A DNA stretch of 64,000 bases from Sphingobium sp. DEHP117 (GCF_030867385.1 NZ_JAPFBJ010000001.1:682001-746000), one strand, 5' to 3'. Shown: positions 10,130-19,694, counted from the stretch's first letter. The notes: generated by a model from the sequence alone, not told the origin. Numbers and translations are program-made.

Positions 10130-10255
10130 AGCACGCTGCGTTAAAGCTGACGCAGACCAAAGCAATTTTCGTAAATGTGAGAGGGTGCCAGAAGGGTGGC
10201 TAGCGCTTTCAATCTCGCCTACAAACCTAATTATCTCAGATACTTAGGTGAGTCG

Positions 10256-10271
10256 TGGTGCCCAGAAGAGG
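10256..10271. repeat. att site, distal copy
   Basis: TGGTGCCCAGAAGAGG, identical to 28576-28591, where it forms the 3' acceptor end of tRNA-Leu. Flanking bases differ on both sides (G/C before, C/A after), which fixes the core at 16 bp. It lies 197 bp upstream of the integrase start. Confidence 0.85.
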
Positions 10272-10389
10272 CGTAAAAATTCTGTCTCAGGCAATGCCGA
10301 GGCATCCCTAACCACACTGTAATTTTGCCGATTTGGCTTGTAAGGTGTTCGCGGTCGGTCGCCCACATTTGCCTGAAATCCCACCGATT

Positions 10390-10407
10390 TGTGGGAACGA
10401 ATGTGGG
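10390..10407. repeat. candidate integrase arm site, left
   Basis: TGTGGGAACGAATGTGGG lies 119 bp inside the distal att copy. A copy with one mismatch, in the same orientation, lies at 28500-28517 near the other end. Paired sites near both ends of an element are what integrase or excisionase arm binding would need. This stretch lies in the 338-bp gap 10130-10467, which otherwise holds only the att core. Confidence 0.4.
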
Positions 10408-10467
10408 AGCATTTTCGGCAGCCATTCCGTGGGAACGGCAGCCGAAGATTCCCTAAACGGGACTCGA

Positions 10468-11679
10468 ATGATGGCACTGACTGCTTTGAAAGTGAAGAAC
10501 GCGAAACCGGGACGTCACGTCGATGGCCGTGGCCTTTGCCTGCTGGTCAAGGAGAGCGGCGCGGCAACCTGGGTGCTGCGTATGCAGCACAAAGGCAGGC
10601 GGAGAGATTACGGGCTTGGCTCTGCCTTGGACGTATCCCTTGTGGAAGCCCGAGAGGCCGCAGTGGCGCTGCGGAGCAAAGTTCGCGCTGGTGCTGATCC
10701 GGTGGCTGAGCGGCGCAAGGCACGCAAAGTCATACCGAGTTTCGAGACGGCGGCGCGCGACTGCTACGACGCGTTGAAGGAGGGCTGGAAGAACCGCCGT
10801 TACGCGAACTGGATTTCCAGCTTCGAGAACCACGTATTCCCGCACATCGGCACCAAGCCGGTTGATCAGGTGGACAGCACCTGCGTTGTCACCGTGCTGT
10901 CGCCCATCTGGCTGGTAATACCGGAAACGGCACGTCGCCTGCTTCAGCGCATAGGCGCAGTCCTGGACTTCGCCCATATCAAGGGCTGGCGCGCCGAGGA
11001 GGCTTCCCTGCGCTCGGTCAGAAAGGGTCTTCCGCGCCAGACGGCAAAAGCGGTGCATCTGGAAGCAATGCCCTTTGCCGAGGTGCCCGCACTCATGGCG
11101 CAATTGGCAGCAGCGTTACCTACGACCGGCAGGGACGCGCTCCGCTTCACGATCTACAACGCGGTGCGCTCAAACGAGACGCGCTTCGCGGTATGGACCG
11201 AATTCGATCTGGAGAAAGCGATCTGGACCATTCCCGGCGAGCGCATGAAGGCGCGGGAAACCCATGTCGTGCCGCTGTCGCCACCCGCTGTGGCACTGCT
11301 ACGCAAGCGATGGAATGAGCGGACCAGCGATGACGGGTTGGTATTCTCGGCAGACGGCAAAAAGCCAATCAGCGACATGACGATGACCAAGTTGCTCCGC
11401 AACGATGGCATCACTGGCGCAACCGTTCACGGCTTCCGGTCGTCCTTTACGGACTGGGCAGCGGAGAAGACAGATTTCCCGAAGGAAGTTGCCGATAAGG
11501 CATTGGCGCACAAGCTGAGCAATCAGGTCGAAGCCGCCTATCGGCGGACGGACTTTTTCGACAAGCGCCGCGATCTGATGGCGCGTTGGGCTGAGTTCCT
11601 TGACGCCGGAAAGGCCGTCGCCAGCATCGACCCAGCCGAGGCGGCAGGCGAGCCTACTCCGGCTCGCGCCGCCGCATAA
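10468..11679 (+). CDS. int: tyrosine recombinase/integrase (P4-type, DUF4102 arm domain)
   Basis: Site-specific integrase of 403 aa. It has an N-terminal arm-binding DUF4102-type domain (MALTALKVKNAKPGRHVDG), a SAM-like core-binding domain (about residues 95-190) and a C-terminal catalytic domain. Catalytic residues visible are Arg in NAVRSNETR, His and Arg in HGFRSSF, His in ALAHKLS and Tyr in AAYRRTD. It would recombine the 16-bp att core. ATG 10468 or 10471 is the likely start; in-frame sequence upstream overlaps the att/arm region and does not look coding. The 3' end overlaps the convergent excisionase gene by 26 bp. Confidence 0.92.
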   Translation: MMALTALKVKNAKPGRHVDGRGLCLLVKESGAATWVLRMQHKGRRRDYGLGSALDVSLVEAREAAVALRSKVRAGADPVAERRKARKVIPSFETAARDCYDALKEGWKNRRYANWISSFENHVFPHIGTKPVDQVDSTCVVTVLSPIWLVIPETARRLLQRIGAVLDFAHIKGWRAEEASLRSVRKGLPRQTAKAVHLEAMPFAEVPALMAQLAAALPTTGRDALRFTIYNAVRSNETRFAVWTEFDLEKAIWTIPGERMKARETHVVPLSPPAVALLRKRWNERTSDDGLVFSADGKKPISDMTMTKLLRNDGITGATVHGFRSSFTDWAAEKTDFPKEVADKALAHKLSNQVEAAYRRTDFFDKRRDLMARWAEFLDAGKAVASIDPAEAAGEPTPARAAA

Positions 11680-11845
11680 TCAGCCGGTGAAGGCTGGCGG
11701 TGACTATGCGTGTCGATTTGCCGAGCTTCACCGCTTCGACATCACCGGCAGCGATCAGCTCATACAGCTTGGTTCGCCCGACGCCGATCATGCGTGCGGC
11801 CTCGTTGACCTTCACGCAGAGTGGTTCGGCAACCGGCGCTGTCAC
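11654..11845 (-). CDS. excisionase-family HTH protein
   Basis: A 63-aa MerR-like/HTH_17 DNA-binding protein (VNEAARMIGVGRTKLYELIAA, then a basic wing VKLGKSTRIV). Such proteins act as excisionases or small regulators in integrative elements. The GTG start overlaps the stop of the upstream alpA-like gene (GTGA), and the 3' end overlaps the convergent integrase gene. The pair probably controls the direction of recombination. Confidence 0.75.
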   Translation of the reverse strand: MTAPVAEPLCVKVNEAARMIGVGRTKLYELIAAGDVEAVKLGKSTRIVTASLHRLIMRRREPE

Positions 11846-12048
11846 TGCCCTGCACCTTCATTGCGATACGAGACCGGATCGTCGATCCAACGGTTGACCG
11901 CAGACTCGCGCCAGCCTGCGCCATGAATGCTGATCTTCACTTGGGATGGAAAGGTCCCCTCGGCGATCTTGCGATACATGGTGGAGCGGGACAGCCCGGT
12001 CCGGGCGAGAACGGTTTTCAGGCGGATGATTTTGTCGGTGCTGGACAT
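11842..12048 (-). CDS. AlpA-family transcriptional regulator
   Basis: A 68-aa AlpA-like protein: IIRLKTVLARTGLSRSTMYRKIAEGTFP followed by VKISIHGAGWRESAVNRWI. This is the standard AlpA layout known from P4-like elements, where AlpA activates the integrase. ATG 12048 is preferred; ATG 12063 and 12096 are in frame but lengthen an unconserved N terminus. It is coupled to the excisionase-like gene downstream by a 4-bp overlap. Confidence 0.8.
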   Translation of the reverse strand: MSSTDKIIRLKTVLARTGLSRSTMYRKIAEGTFPSQVKISIHGAGWRESAVNRWIDDPVSYRNEGAGQ

Positions 12049-12456
12049 GGTACGGATTTCCATTCGCTGGTCGTTTCTGACACCCCCTGAGTGCAAGATT
12101 TGTTGACCCAGCCGCAGGACGCAAGGGCATTTCCGGTGTCATACAACACAGTCGCACAAGCGGTTATACTGACAAATCCAAGGATAGAGACGGATACGGA
12201 ATGTTGGAGACGGCCACGGACGCCAAAGAAATCGTACTCCGGGCGGCCAAATATTTTCGGAGTTTCGTGGCATTTTTTCCTGATCCAAGATTTTGAGCAG
12301 AGAAGGCGGAGATTTGCGCCACGCCAGACGACTTTTCGGGTGCGAATCGCGCGATTTCTCCGTCAACTTCGCCGGCAATAGCGATTGCAATCCCCATTCG
12401 TTGACTCTAAACGACTCTAGGCGACTTTGAGCTTATCTAGCGGGGTTTACGCAATC
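12049..12456. other. intergenic region between alpA and the restriction locus
   Basis: 408 bp that must hold the promoters of two divergent transcription units, alpA/xis leftward and HTH/hsdR rightward. The stretch is richer in AT than its surroundings. I see no convincing gene and no clear promoter boxes. Confidence 0.4.
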
Positions 12457-12672
12457 ATGGCCGAACCATGGGTAACCGCCGAAGCTGTGGCGAAACATTT
12501 GGGCGTGGTGAAAGACACCATCTATCGCTGGCGCGAATGTAGGAACCTGCCTGCGCACAAGGTCGGCCGCCTTTGGAAATTCCAGATATCCGAAGTGGAT
12601 GAATGGGTCAGGCTGGGTGGCGCAGACGACACCACCTCGAATGCAAATAATCAGGCCGGATCGGACCAATGA
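12457..12672 (+). CDS. HTH_17 excisionase-like DNA-binding protein, first gene of the R-M operon
   Basis: A 71-aa helix-turn-helix protein (WVTAEAVAKHLGVVKDTIYRW, then KVGRLWKFQISEVDEW), a MerR-like excisionase fold. Its stop overlaps the hsdR ATG (ATGA), so it leads the restriction operon. Small HTH genes in this position are common and may act as control proteins for restriction gene expression; that role is inferred. ATG 12457 is chosen over the upstream TTG 12427. Confidence 0.75.
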   Translation: MAEPWVTAEAVAKHLGVVKDTIYRWRECRNLPAHKVGRLWKFQISEVDEWVRLGGADDTTSNANNQAGSDQ

Positions 12673-15665
12673 CGACAGCCGAAAGCACAATCGAACGGGA
12701 ACTGATCTCCAAGCTCGAAGAGCTGAAATACGAGTATCGCTCAGACATCCGTGATCGTGCGGCGCTGGAGCTGAACTTTCGGCAGAAGTTTGAGGCGCTG
12801 AACCGCGTTCGCCTGACAGACAACGAGTTTCAGCGGCTACTGGAAAGCATCACTACGCCTGATGTGTTCGCAGCCGCAAATGTGTTGCGCGGATATAGCA
12901 GCTTTGAGCGCGACGATGGTACGCCGCTAAACTACACTTTGGTCAACATCAGGGACTGGTGCAAAAACACCTTCGAGGTAGTCAACCAGCTTCGCATCAA
13001 CACGGATAACAGCCATCACCGCTATGACGTGATTCTGCTCATTAACGGCGTGCCAGTTGTTCAGATCGAACTAAAGACTATGGCGGTCAGTCCGCGCCGT
13101 GCCATGCAGCAGATCGTCGATTACAAGGCCGATCCGGGAAACGGGTACGGCAAGACGCTGCTTTGCTTCCTGCAGATTTTCGTTGTCAGCAACCGTACCG
13201 ACACATGGTATTTCGCCAACAACAACGCCCGACAATTCAGTTTCAACGCGGACGAGCGCTTCCTGCCGATTTATCAATTCGCCAGCGAAGACAACAAGAA
13301 GATTACCCATCTCGACAGCTTCGCCGAGAAGTTCCTGGCGAAGTGCACGCTTGGCCAAATGGTCAGCCGCTACATGGTGCTGGTCGCCAGCGAACAGAAG
13401 CTGATGATGATGAGGCCCTACCAAATCTACGCCGTGAAGGCGATTGTGGAGTGCATCCACCAGAATTGTGGCAACGGCTATGTATGGCACACCACCGGCA
13501 GCGGAAAGACGCTGACATCCTTCAAGGCATCGACCTTGCTCAAGGACAACGATGACATTGCCAAATGCCTTTTCGTGGTGGACCGCAAGGACCTCGACCG
13601 GCAGACCCGCGAGGAGTTTAATCGTTTTCAGGAAGGCTGTGTCGAGGAAAACACCAACACCGAAGCCCTTGTACGCCGCCTGCTATCGGATGACCGGGCC
13701 GACAAGGTGATCGTTACCACCATTCAGAAACTTGGCTTGGCGCTCGACGATACCAATCGCCGACAGTCGGGCAAAAAGCAGACCTACAAGGAGCGGTTGG
13801 AATCGTTGCGTGACGAGCGCATCGCGATCATCTTCGACGAATGTCACCGCTCCCAGTTCGGGGACAATCACAAGGCCATCAAGGAATTTTTCCCGAAGGC
13901 CCAGCTTTTCGGTTTCACCGGCACGCCGATCTTCGAGCAGAACGCCAGCTATAGCCAGATTGAGGGCGAGCAGGGCAGCTATCGCACCACAGACGATCTG
14001 TTCCAGCGCAGTCTGCACCAGTACACGATTACCCACGCCATTGAGGACCGCAACGTGCTGCGGTTCCATATCGACTACTACAAGCCCGAGGGCGAAAAGC
14101 TGCCCAAACCGGGCGAAGCGCTCGCGAAAGAGAAGGTTATCGAGACCATTCTGGCGAAGCACAACGCTGCCACTGCCAACAGGAAGTTCAATGCTGTCCT
14201 GGCGACAAGCTCGATCAACGATGCCATCGACTACTATGAGAAATTCGCCAAGATTCAGGCGAAACGGCAGGCCACCGATCCTGAGTTCGAGCCGCTGAAG
14301 ATTGCCTGCGTCTTCTCGCCGCCCGCCGAAGGCAACAAGGATGTGCAGCAGATTCAGGAGGATCTGCCGCAGGAGAAGGCGGACAACGCACAGGACCCGG
14401 AGGCCAAGAAGACTGCGCTCAAGGCGATCATCAGTGATTACAATGATCGCTACGGCACCAACCATAAGATTGGCGAGTTCGATCTCTATTATCAGGACGT
14501 GCAAAAGCGCATCAAGGATCAGCAGTTCCCCAACGCCGACCTACCGCGCAAGGGCGCGGAGAAGATCGACATCGTCATCGTGGTGGACATGCTGTTGACC
14601 GGCTTCGATTCCAAGTTTCTGAACACGCTCTACGTGGACAAGAACTTGAAGCACCACGGGCTGATCCAGGCATTTTCGCGCACCAACCGTGTGCTGAACG
14701 ACACCAAGCCATACGGCAATATCCTCGATTTCCGTCAGCAGCAGGCGGCGGTGGAAGAGGCCATTGCCCTGTTCTCCGGCGAGAAGATCGACAACCCCCG
14801 GCAAATCTGGCTCGTCGATCCTGCGCCAAAGGTCATCGAGAGCCTGCAAAACGCCATGCAGACGCTTGGCGAATTCATGGAATCGCAGGGTCTGTCCAAC
14901 ACCCCGGAGGACGTGCCGAACCTGAAGGGCGATGCCGCGCGCGGGCAGTTCATTACCTTGTTCAAGGAAGTACAGCGGCTGAAAACCCAGCTCGATCAGT
15001 ACACCGATCTGAGCGAGGAGCAGGCCGATGTCATTAGCCAGACTGTGCCGACAGACGCCATGCAAGGCTTCCGCAGCATGTACCTGGAGACAGCAAAGCG
15101 GCTCAAGGAGAAGCAGGATAAGCCTGGCGGGGCAGACGATCCGGTAGTGGACCAGCTCGACTTCGAGTTCGTGCTCTTCCACTCAGCCGTGATCGATTAT
15201 GATTATATCATGGGCCTGATTGCCCGCTACACGCAAAACCTGCCAGGCAAGCTGAAAATGAGCCGCGAGCAGCTCATCGGCCTGATTCAGTCCGATGCCA
15301 AGTTCATCGACGAGCGGGACGACATCGCCGAGTATATTCGCGGCCTGTCTGCCGATCAGCCTTTGGACGAAAAGGAAATCCGCGCCGGTTACGAACGATT
15401 CAAGGCCGCGAAGAAGGTGCAGGCGCTGACAGCTATTGCCGACAAGCACGGCGTGGGCGCAGCTGCGCTGCAAGACTTTGTCGATGTCGTGTTGCGACGT
15501 CGGATTTTCGATGGTGATGGCCTGAGCGAGCTGATGGCACCACTGGAGCTTGGTTGGAAGGCACGCACGCAAGCCGAGCTGGCGCTGATGGAAGACCTTG
15601 CGCCCTTGCTCCACAAGCTGGCCCAGGGCCGCGAGATTTCCGGGCTGAGTGCGTATGAACAGTAA
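12669..15665 (+). CDS. hsdR: type I restriction enzyme R subunit
   Basis: Motor and nuclease subunit of a type I restriction-modification complex, 998 aa. The N-terminal PD-(D/E)xK nuclease is visible as D120 in HHRYDVILL and the ELK triad at 134-136. The SF2 translocase follows, with Walker A TTGSGKT (275-281), DECH box (390-393) and FGFTGTPIF (motif III). The C terminus carries the helical region that docks on the methylase core. It overlaps the HTH gene upstream and hsdS downstream. Full length and apparently intact. Confidence 0.95.
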   Translation: MTTAESTIERELISKLEELKYEYRSDIRDRAALELNFRQKFEALNRVRLTDNEFQRLLESITTPDVFAAANVLRGYSSFERDDGTPLNYTLVNIRDWCKNTFEVVNQLRINTDNSHHRYDVILLINGVPVVQIELKTMAVSPRRAMQQIVDYKADPGNGYGKTLLCFLQIFVVSNRTDTWYFANNNARQFSFNADERFLPIYQFASEDNKKITHLDSFAEKFLAKCTLGQMVSRYMVLVASEQKLMMMRPYQIYAVKAIVECIHQNCGNGYVWHTTGSGKTLTSFKASTLLKDNDDIAKCLFVVDRKDLDRQTREEFNRFQEGCVEENTNTEALVRRLLSDDRADKVIVTTIQKLGLALDDTNRRQSGKKQTYKERLESLRDERIAIIFDECHRSQFGDNHKAIKEFFPKAQLFGFTGTPIFEQNASYSQIEGEQGSYRTTDDLFQRSLHQYTITHAIEDRNVLRFHIDYYKPEGEKLPKPGEALAKEKVIETILAKHNAATANRKFNAVLATSSINDAIDYYEKFAKIQAKRQATDPEFEPLKIACVFSPPAEGNKDVQQIQEDLPQEKADNAQDPEAKKTALKAIISDYNDRYGTNHKIGEFDLYYQDVQKRIKDQQFPNADLPRKGAEKIDIVIVVDMLLTGFDSKFLNTLYVDKNLKHHGLIQAFSRTNRVLNDTKPYGNILDFRQQQAAVEEAIALFSGEKIDNPRQIWLVDPAPKVIESLQNAMQTLGEFMESQGLSNTPEDVPNLKGDAARGQFITLFKEVQRLKTQLDQYTDLSEEQADVISQTVPTDAMQGFRSMYLETAKRLKEKQDKPGGADDPVVDQLDFEFVLFHSAVIDYDYIMGLIARYTQNLPGKLKMSREQLIGLIQSDAKFIDERDDIAEYIRGLSADQPLDEKEIRAGYERFKAAKKVQALTAIADKHGVGAAALQDFVDVVLRRRIFDGDGLSELMAPLELGWKARTQAELALMEDLAPLLHKLAQGREISGLSAYEQ

Positions 15666-16287
15666 CGACGTGAGCGCAGAGGCGGGCAAAGGCATCCCGA
15701 AATTGCGGTTCCCGGAGTTTCTGGGGCAACCGCTACATAACGTTCAACTTGGCGATGTGACCGACGAGGCATCGACCCGGAATGGCGGCAAACTCGCAGC
15801 TGCGTCAGTCATGGGAGTCCGGAAGGAAGGCGGTATCGTTCCGATGGAGGAACGATTGGTTGCGGGAGATATCTCCCGCTACAAGCTCGTCCGCAACGAT
15901 TGGTTTGCTTACAATCCGATGCGCCTGAACATCGGTTCGATAGCGCGATGGCAGGGCGATGACGAGATTCTCGTTAGCCCGGATTACGTTGTGTTTCGTT
16001 GCTCGTCGCGAGCCGAACCGACGCCAATTATTCCGGAATATCTCGACCATTTCCGCAGCTCCCGACAGTGGGACGCATTCACAAATGAGTCCGGCGACGG
16101 CGGGGTGCGCATTCGCATCTACTACCGCGACCTTGCGCGAATGCGGTTGCTGTTGCCCAGCGCCATCGAGCAGCACAAGATCGCTGATTGCCTGTCATCA
16201 ATCGATGCGCTGATTGCTGCCGAAGCGGACAAGCTAGCCCGGCTTATTCATCGGGCTTGGTCAGAAGGGTTGGCGGGAGTGGTGTAA
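15655..16287 (+). pseudogene. hsdS: hsdS 5' part, interrupted by IS1380
   Basis: First half of the type I specificity subunit: the N-terminal PKLRFPEF start and the first target-recognition domain. It runs to the conserved spacer EQHKIADCLSSIDALIAAEADKL. At 16238 the IS begins, and the frame adds the IS-encoded tail ARLIHRAWSEGLAGVV before a stop at 16287. ATG 15655 overlaps the hsdR end by 11 bp. Joining 15655-16237 to 17889-18604 gives exactly 433 codons including stop, with the junction reading EADKLEALKKHKRGLMQQ, a normal HsdS central region. The half could still be expressed as a one-TRD protein. Confidence 0.88.
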
Positions 16288-17884
16288 GCGATTGCTTTCA
16301 TGTAGGAAAATGGGTGTCTAGACCAGTCCTGCAGCGAGGCAATTTATGCCACGGGCCACACCCGCCGGGAGCGATGATAGCGCGCCGGGATTTTCGTTTC
16401 CAGCGATCGGGCGCAAGAAGATCACAGCCGCGTTCGACGGAGGTCGGCTCACCTCGGATGGCGGTGTTCTGCTGCTGGCACAGGCCGAGCGCGCGATGGG
16501 GCTTTGCCGGCGGCTTGCGGCTTGCATTGCCGATCCGCGGGACCCTGTGCGGGTGATCCATCGCCTTGATGACATCCTGCGTGCCCGGGTGTTCGCGATC
16601 GCCTGCGGCTATGAAGACGCCGATGATCTCGACGCTCTGCGCGACGATCCGGGCTTCCGCCTGGCGCTGGGCAAGCTGCCGGGATCGGGCGCGGGGCTGG
16701 CCAGCCAACCGACGATGAGCCGGTGGGAAAATGCGCCGACCACACGCGAGCTGGCCAGGATGATGGCCGCGATGATCGACATCTACTGCACCAGCTACCC
16801 CGCCGCGCCGGCGGCGGTGACGCTGGATATCGATGACACCTGTGACGTTGTTCATGGCTATCAGCAGCTCTCCTTCTGGAACGGGCATCATGGCGAGCGC
16901 TGCTTCCTGCCGATCCATGTCTACGACACTGCCACCGGCCGACCGGTGGCGATGCTGCTGCGCACCGGCAAGACACCGTCGGGCGCCGAAGCTGCCGGCC
17001 ACATCCGGCGCCTGGTGCGCCATCTGCGCCGGCACTGGCCCGAAACGCACATCACCATCCGCGGCGACGGGCACTATGGCCGGCCCGAGGTCATGGCCTT
17101 CTGCGAGGCGGCCGGCGTCGACTACGTGTTCGGCCTGCCGACCAACGCCGCGCTGCGTGCTGATCCCGAAATCGTCGCTGCCGCCGATGCCTGCGCGGTT
17201 AAGCGGGCTCAGCGCCAATATCCGGTCCTGCGCAACTATGCCGAGACCCGCTACGGCGCGAAGAGCTGGAAGTGCCAGCGCCGCGTCGTCGCCCGGATCG
17301 AGGCCAGCACGCTGGGCATGGACATCCGCTATGTCGTCACCTCGCTGGCCGAAGGTTCGGCTGAGCATATCTACGACACCCTCTACTGCGCGCGCGGCAA
17401 CGCCGAGAACCTGATCAAGCGCCACAAGACCCAGCTTGCCAGCGATCGTACCTCGTGCCGCTCAGCCAATGCTAACCAGATGCGCCTCATCCTGCACACC
17501 GCCGCCTACTGGCTCGTGTGGCGCATCCAGCAGGAAATCCCGAAGGCTGCCGCGCTCGCCACCGCCGAGTTCGCAACGCTGCGCCTGCGGTTGCTCAAGG
17601 TCGCCGCCCGCATCATCGAAACCGCTACGCGCATCCGCGTCGCCTTCGCGTCAGCCTGTCCCGATGCCAGCCTGTTCAGAACCATTGCCACCGGCCTCCG
17701 GCCGGCACCCACATAACCAGCGCGGCAGTGCCGCCCAAAGCCCGAGCCCTCGTCCTTCAACCTCGAAAAGCCCATCGATCCTGACGCGGTGAAAAAACCG
17801 CCGGAGGAGCTTGCTCTGATCACCCGGCGACCGACAAACCATGCTCGCACGAACCCGGAGCGGAGGCCTCATGAATAGTGCGGG
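16238..17884 (+). mobile_element. IS1380-family insertion sequence, copy 1
   Basis: A 1647-bp element with imperfect terminal inverted repeats (CCCGGCTTATTCAT at the left; CCCGCACTATTCAT read inward from the right). It is flanked by the 4-bp target duplication CTAG at 16234-16237 and 17885-17888. It splits hsdS. A copy of the same length lies at 57887-59533 in opposite orientation. The one difference I noticed is the base in CTTTCATG here versus CTTTGATG there (near 16298). Confidence 0.93.
16346..17716 (+). CDS. IS1380-family DDE transposase
   Basis: A 456-aa transposase. Candidate acidic residues are in VTLDIDDTCD, TIRGDGHYGR and ARGNAENLIKRHK, matching the DDE order of IS1380 enzymes. The N-terminal segment FDGGRLTSDGG is typical of the family. 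It is intact and identical in sequence to the protein of copy 2, so both copies may still be mobile. Confidence 0.93.
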   Translation: MPRATPAGSDDSAPGFSFPAIGRKKITAAFDGGRLTSDGGVLLLAQAERAMGLCRRLAACIADPRDPVRVIHRLDDILRARVFAIACGYEDADDLDALRDDPGFRLALGKLPGSGAGLASQPTMSRWENAPTTRELARMMAAMIDIYCTSYPAAPAAVTLDIDDTCDVVHGYQQLSFWNGHHGERCFLPIHVYDTATGRPVAMLLRTGKTPSGAEAAGHIRRLVRHLRRHWPETHITIRGDGHYGRPEVMAFCEAAGVDYVFGLPTNAALRADPEIVAAADACAVKRAQRQYPVLRNYAETRYGAKSWKCQRRVVARIEASTLGMDIRYVVTSLAEGSAEHIYDTLYCARGNAENLIKRHKTQLASDRTSCRSANANQMRLILHTAAYWLVWRIQQEIPKAAALATAEFATLRLRLLKVAARIIETATRIRVAFASACPDASLFRTIATGLRPAPT

Positions 17885-17888
17885 CTAG

Positions 17889-18604
17889 AGGCGCTCAAGA
17901 AACATAAACGGGGCTTGATGCAGCAGTTTTTCCCCGCCCCCGGCGAAACCACCCCTCGTCTGCGATTTCCGGAGTTTCAAGGCGCGGGAGATTGGGAAGA
18001 ACAGGCCCTTGGGAACTTGTTAGAATTTCCTCCCAACTATGGTGCTAATGCACCCTCTGCGCCTTATAGTCCTGATCTTCCGACCTATCTACGCATTACT
18101 GACATTTCCGAGGACGGTCGCTTCATTCGCGAAAGTAGGATGTCCGTGGAGGTTGAGGCGACGCCAGACAATTCCATGCAAGCTGGGGACATCGCGCTGA
18201 CTCGAACTGGCGCGAGCGTAGGAAAGTCGTATCTTCACAAAGAGGCCGAAGGGCCACTTGTTTTTGCGGGATTCTTAATCAGAATCCGCCCAAATTCGAA
18301 TTTAATAATTCCTGAATTCGTTTCTCAATTCTTCAATTCATACAGGTATTGGTCATGGGTTGAAAAAACGTCCACTCGCAGCGGGCAGCCAGGTCTAAAT
18401 AGCACGGAATTCTCAGCATTGCTGATCCCATTACCGAAAAACAATCAAGGCAAGGGTATCCAGGAGCAGAGAAGGATTGCAGACAGCCTATCTTCCATCG
18501 ATGCGCTCATCGTTTCTCAGAGCGATAGGATCAACGCGATCAAGACCCACAAACAGGGCCTCATGCACCAGCTCTTCCCCGTCGCGAGCGAGGTGCAGGT
18601 GTGA
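17889..18604 (+). pseudogene. hsdS: hsdS 3' part after the IS
   Basis: Second half of the specificity subunit: the end of the central spacer (EALKKHKRGLMQQFFP), a repeat of the PRLRFPEF motif, the second target-recognition domain, and the C-terminal spacer copy (RRIADSLSSIDALI ... KTHKQGLMHQLFP). Without the first half it could initiate at ATG 17918 (TTG 17915) and yield a protein of about 229 aa with one TRD and one spacer. Its stop overlaps the start of the PrrC-like gene (GTGA). Confidence 0.85.
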
Positions 18605-19683
18605 GCAAGCCTCGCCAATACACTTACAAATCAGTGAAAAAGGTGGTGCAGCGACTCCGTGATGACCTCAACGGAGGTGGGCAGCAGTTTGTGCTGCTTT
18701 ATGCCTATAACGGTATAGGCAAGACCCGCATTTCCATGGGCTTTAAGGATAAGGGAAAGCAGGGCGATGCGCGCGACACGCTGTATTTCAATGCCTACAC
18801 CGAGGACCTGTTTCTCTGGGACAACGACCTCGACAACGACGTTGTCCGCACTATCAAATTCAATGAAAAGTCGCGGTTCTTTGCGGGCATAAAAGACCTG
18901 GCGCTTGAAGAGAGCATTCAGAAGTATCTCGGCCGATATGCTGATTTTGATTTTGACATAGACTATGCCAACTGGACGATCTCGTTCAGCAAGGGCGGCA
19001 ATAACCACATCAAGGTGTCGCGCGGCGAGGAGAACATCTTCATATGGTGCCTGTTCATGGCGATATGCGAACGCGTGATCGACAAGCACCCGTCGTATGC
19101 TTGGGTCAAATACCTATATATCGACGATCCGATCTCATCGCTTGACGACAACAATGCCATTGCGGTCGCCTGCGATCTCGCGAAGCTGCTCAAGCGAGAG
19201 GAGAACGAGCTCAAGGTCGTTTTCTCGTCGCACCACGCCCTGTTTTTTAACGTTGTATGCAACGAACTGAAAAAGAAGCCGCACAAGAAATATTTCCTGC
19301 ATCGCCCCAACCGGGGTGAAACCTTTGTGCTTCAGGCGACAGACGACACGCCATTCTTTCACCATGTTGCAATGTTGGATGACATTCGCAACGCCGCCAA
19401 TTCGGGTGCGCTGTACACCTATCACTTCAACAAGTTACGGAGCATTCTGGAAAAGACAGCGATCTTTTTCGGGCACAACGATTTTTCCGCATGCATTCAT
19501 GGCGTTGATGATGAAGCGCTTTATGCGCGTGCCCTGAACCTGCTCAGCCATGGCGAATATGCCATCTTCGAACCCCGAGAGATGGGGGACGACAACAAAC
19601 AGCTCTTCCGCCAGATTCTGGATGCTTTCCTTGCCCGATACCAGTTTGCCTTGCCAGAGCTTCTGGCCCGGCCCGCGACATAA
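18601..19683 (+). CDS. PrrC-like anticodon nuclease candidate in the hsd operon
   Basis: A 360-aa ABC-type ATPase with a distinct C-terminal domain. N-domain motifs are Walker A AYNGIGKT (35-42), signature VSRGEEN (139-145), Walker B YLYIDDPISSLDD (171-183) and a switch His in SSHH (211-212). The C-terminal domain has Arg280-x3-Glu284 in LRSILEKT and His317 in NLLSHGEY. Escherichia coli PrrC uses an Arg-x3-Glu...His triad (R320, E324, H356) to cut tRNA-Lys, and it also sits in a type I hsd locus. Spacing here is 4 and 37, against 4 and 36. Nuclease function is therefore a strong inference, not shown. A generic AAA ATPase is the alternative. GTG start overlaps the hsdS stop. Confidence 0.72.
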   Translation: MSKPRQYTYKSVKKVVQRLRDDLNGGGQQFVLLYAYNGIGKTRISMGFKDKGKQGDARDTLYFNAYTEDLFLWDNDLDNDVVRTIKFNEKSRFFAGIKDLALEESIQKYLGRYADFDFDIDYANWTISFSKGGNNHIKVSRGEENIFIWCLFMAICERVIDKHPSYAWVKYLYIDDPISSLDDNNAIAVACDLAKLLKREENELKVVFSSHHALFFNVVCNELKKKPHKKYFLHRPNRGETFVLQATDDTPFFHHVAMLDDIRNAANSGALYTYHFNKLRSILEKTAIFFGHNDFSACIHGVDDEALYARALNLLSHGEYAIFEPREMGDDNKQLFRQILDAFLARYQFALPELLARPAT

Positions 19684-19694
19684 ATGAGTAGACC

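Noticed and set aside
16298-17425. Open frame antisense to the IS1380 transposase (also opposite copy 2)
   Set aside because: The same shadow appears in both IS copies because they are near-identical; no independent evidence of coding.
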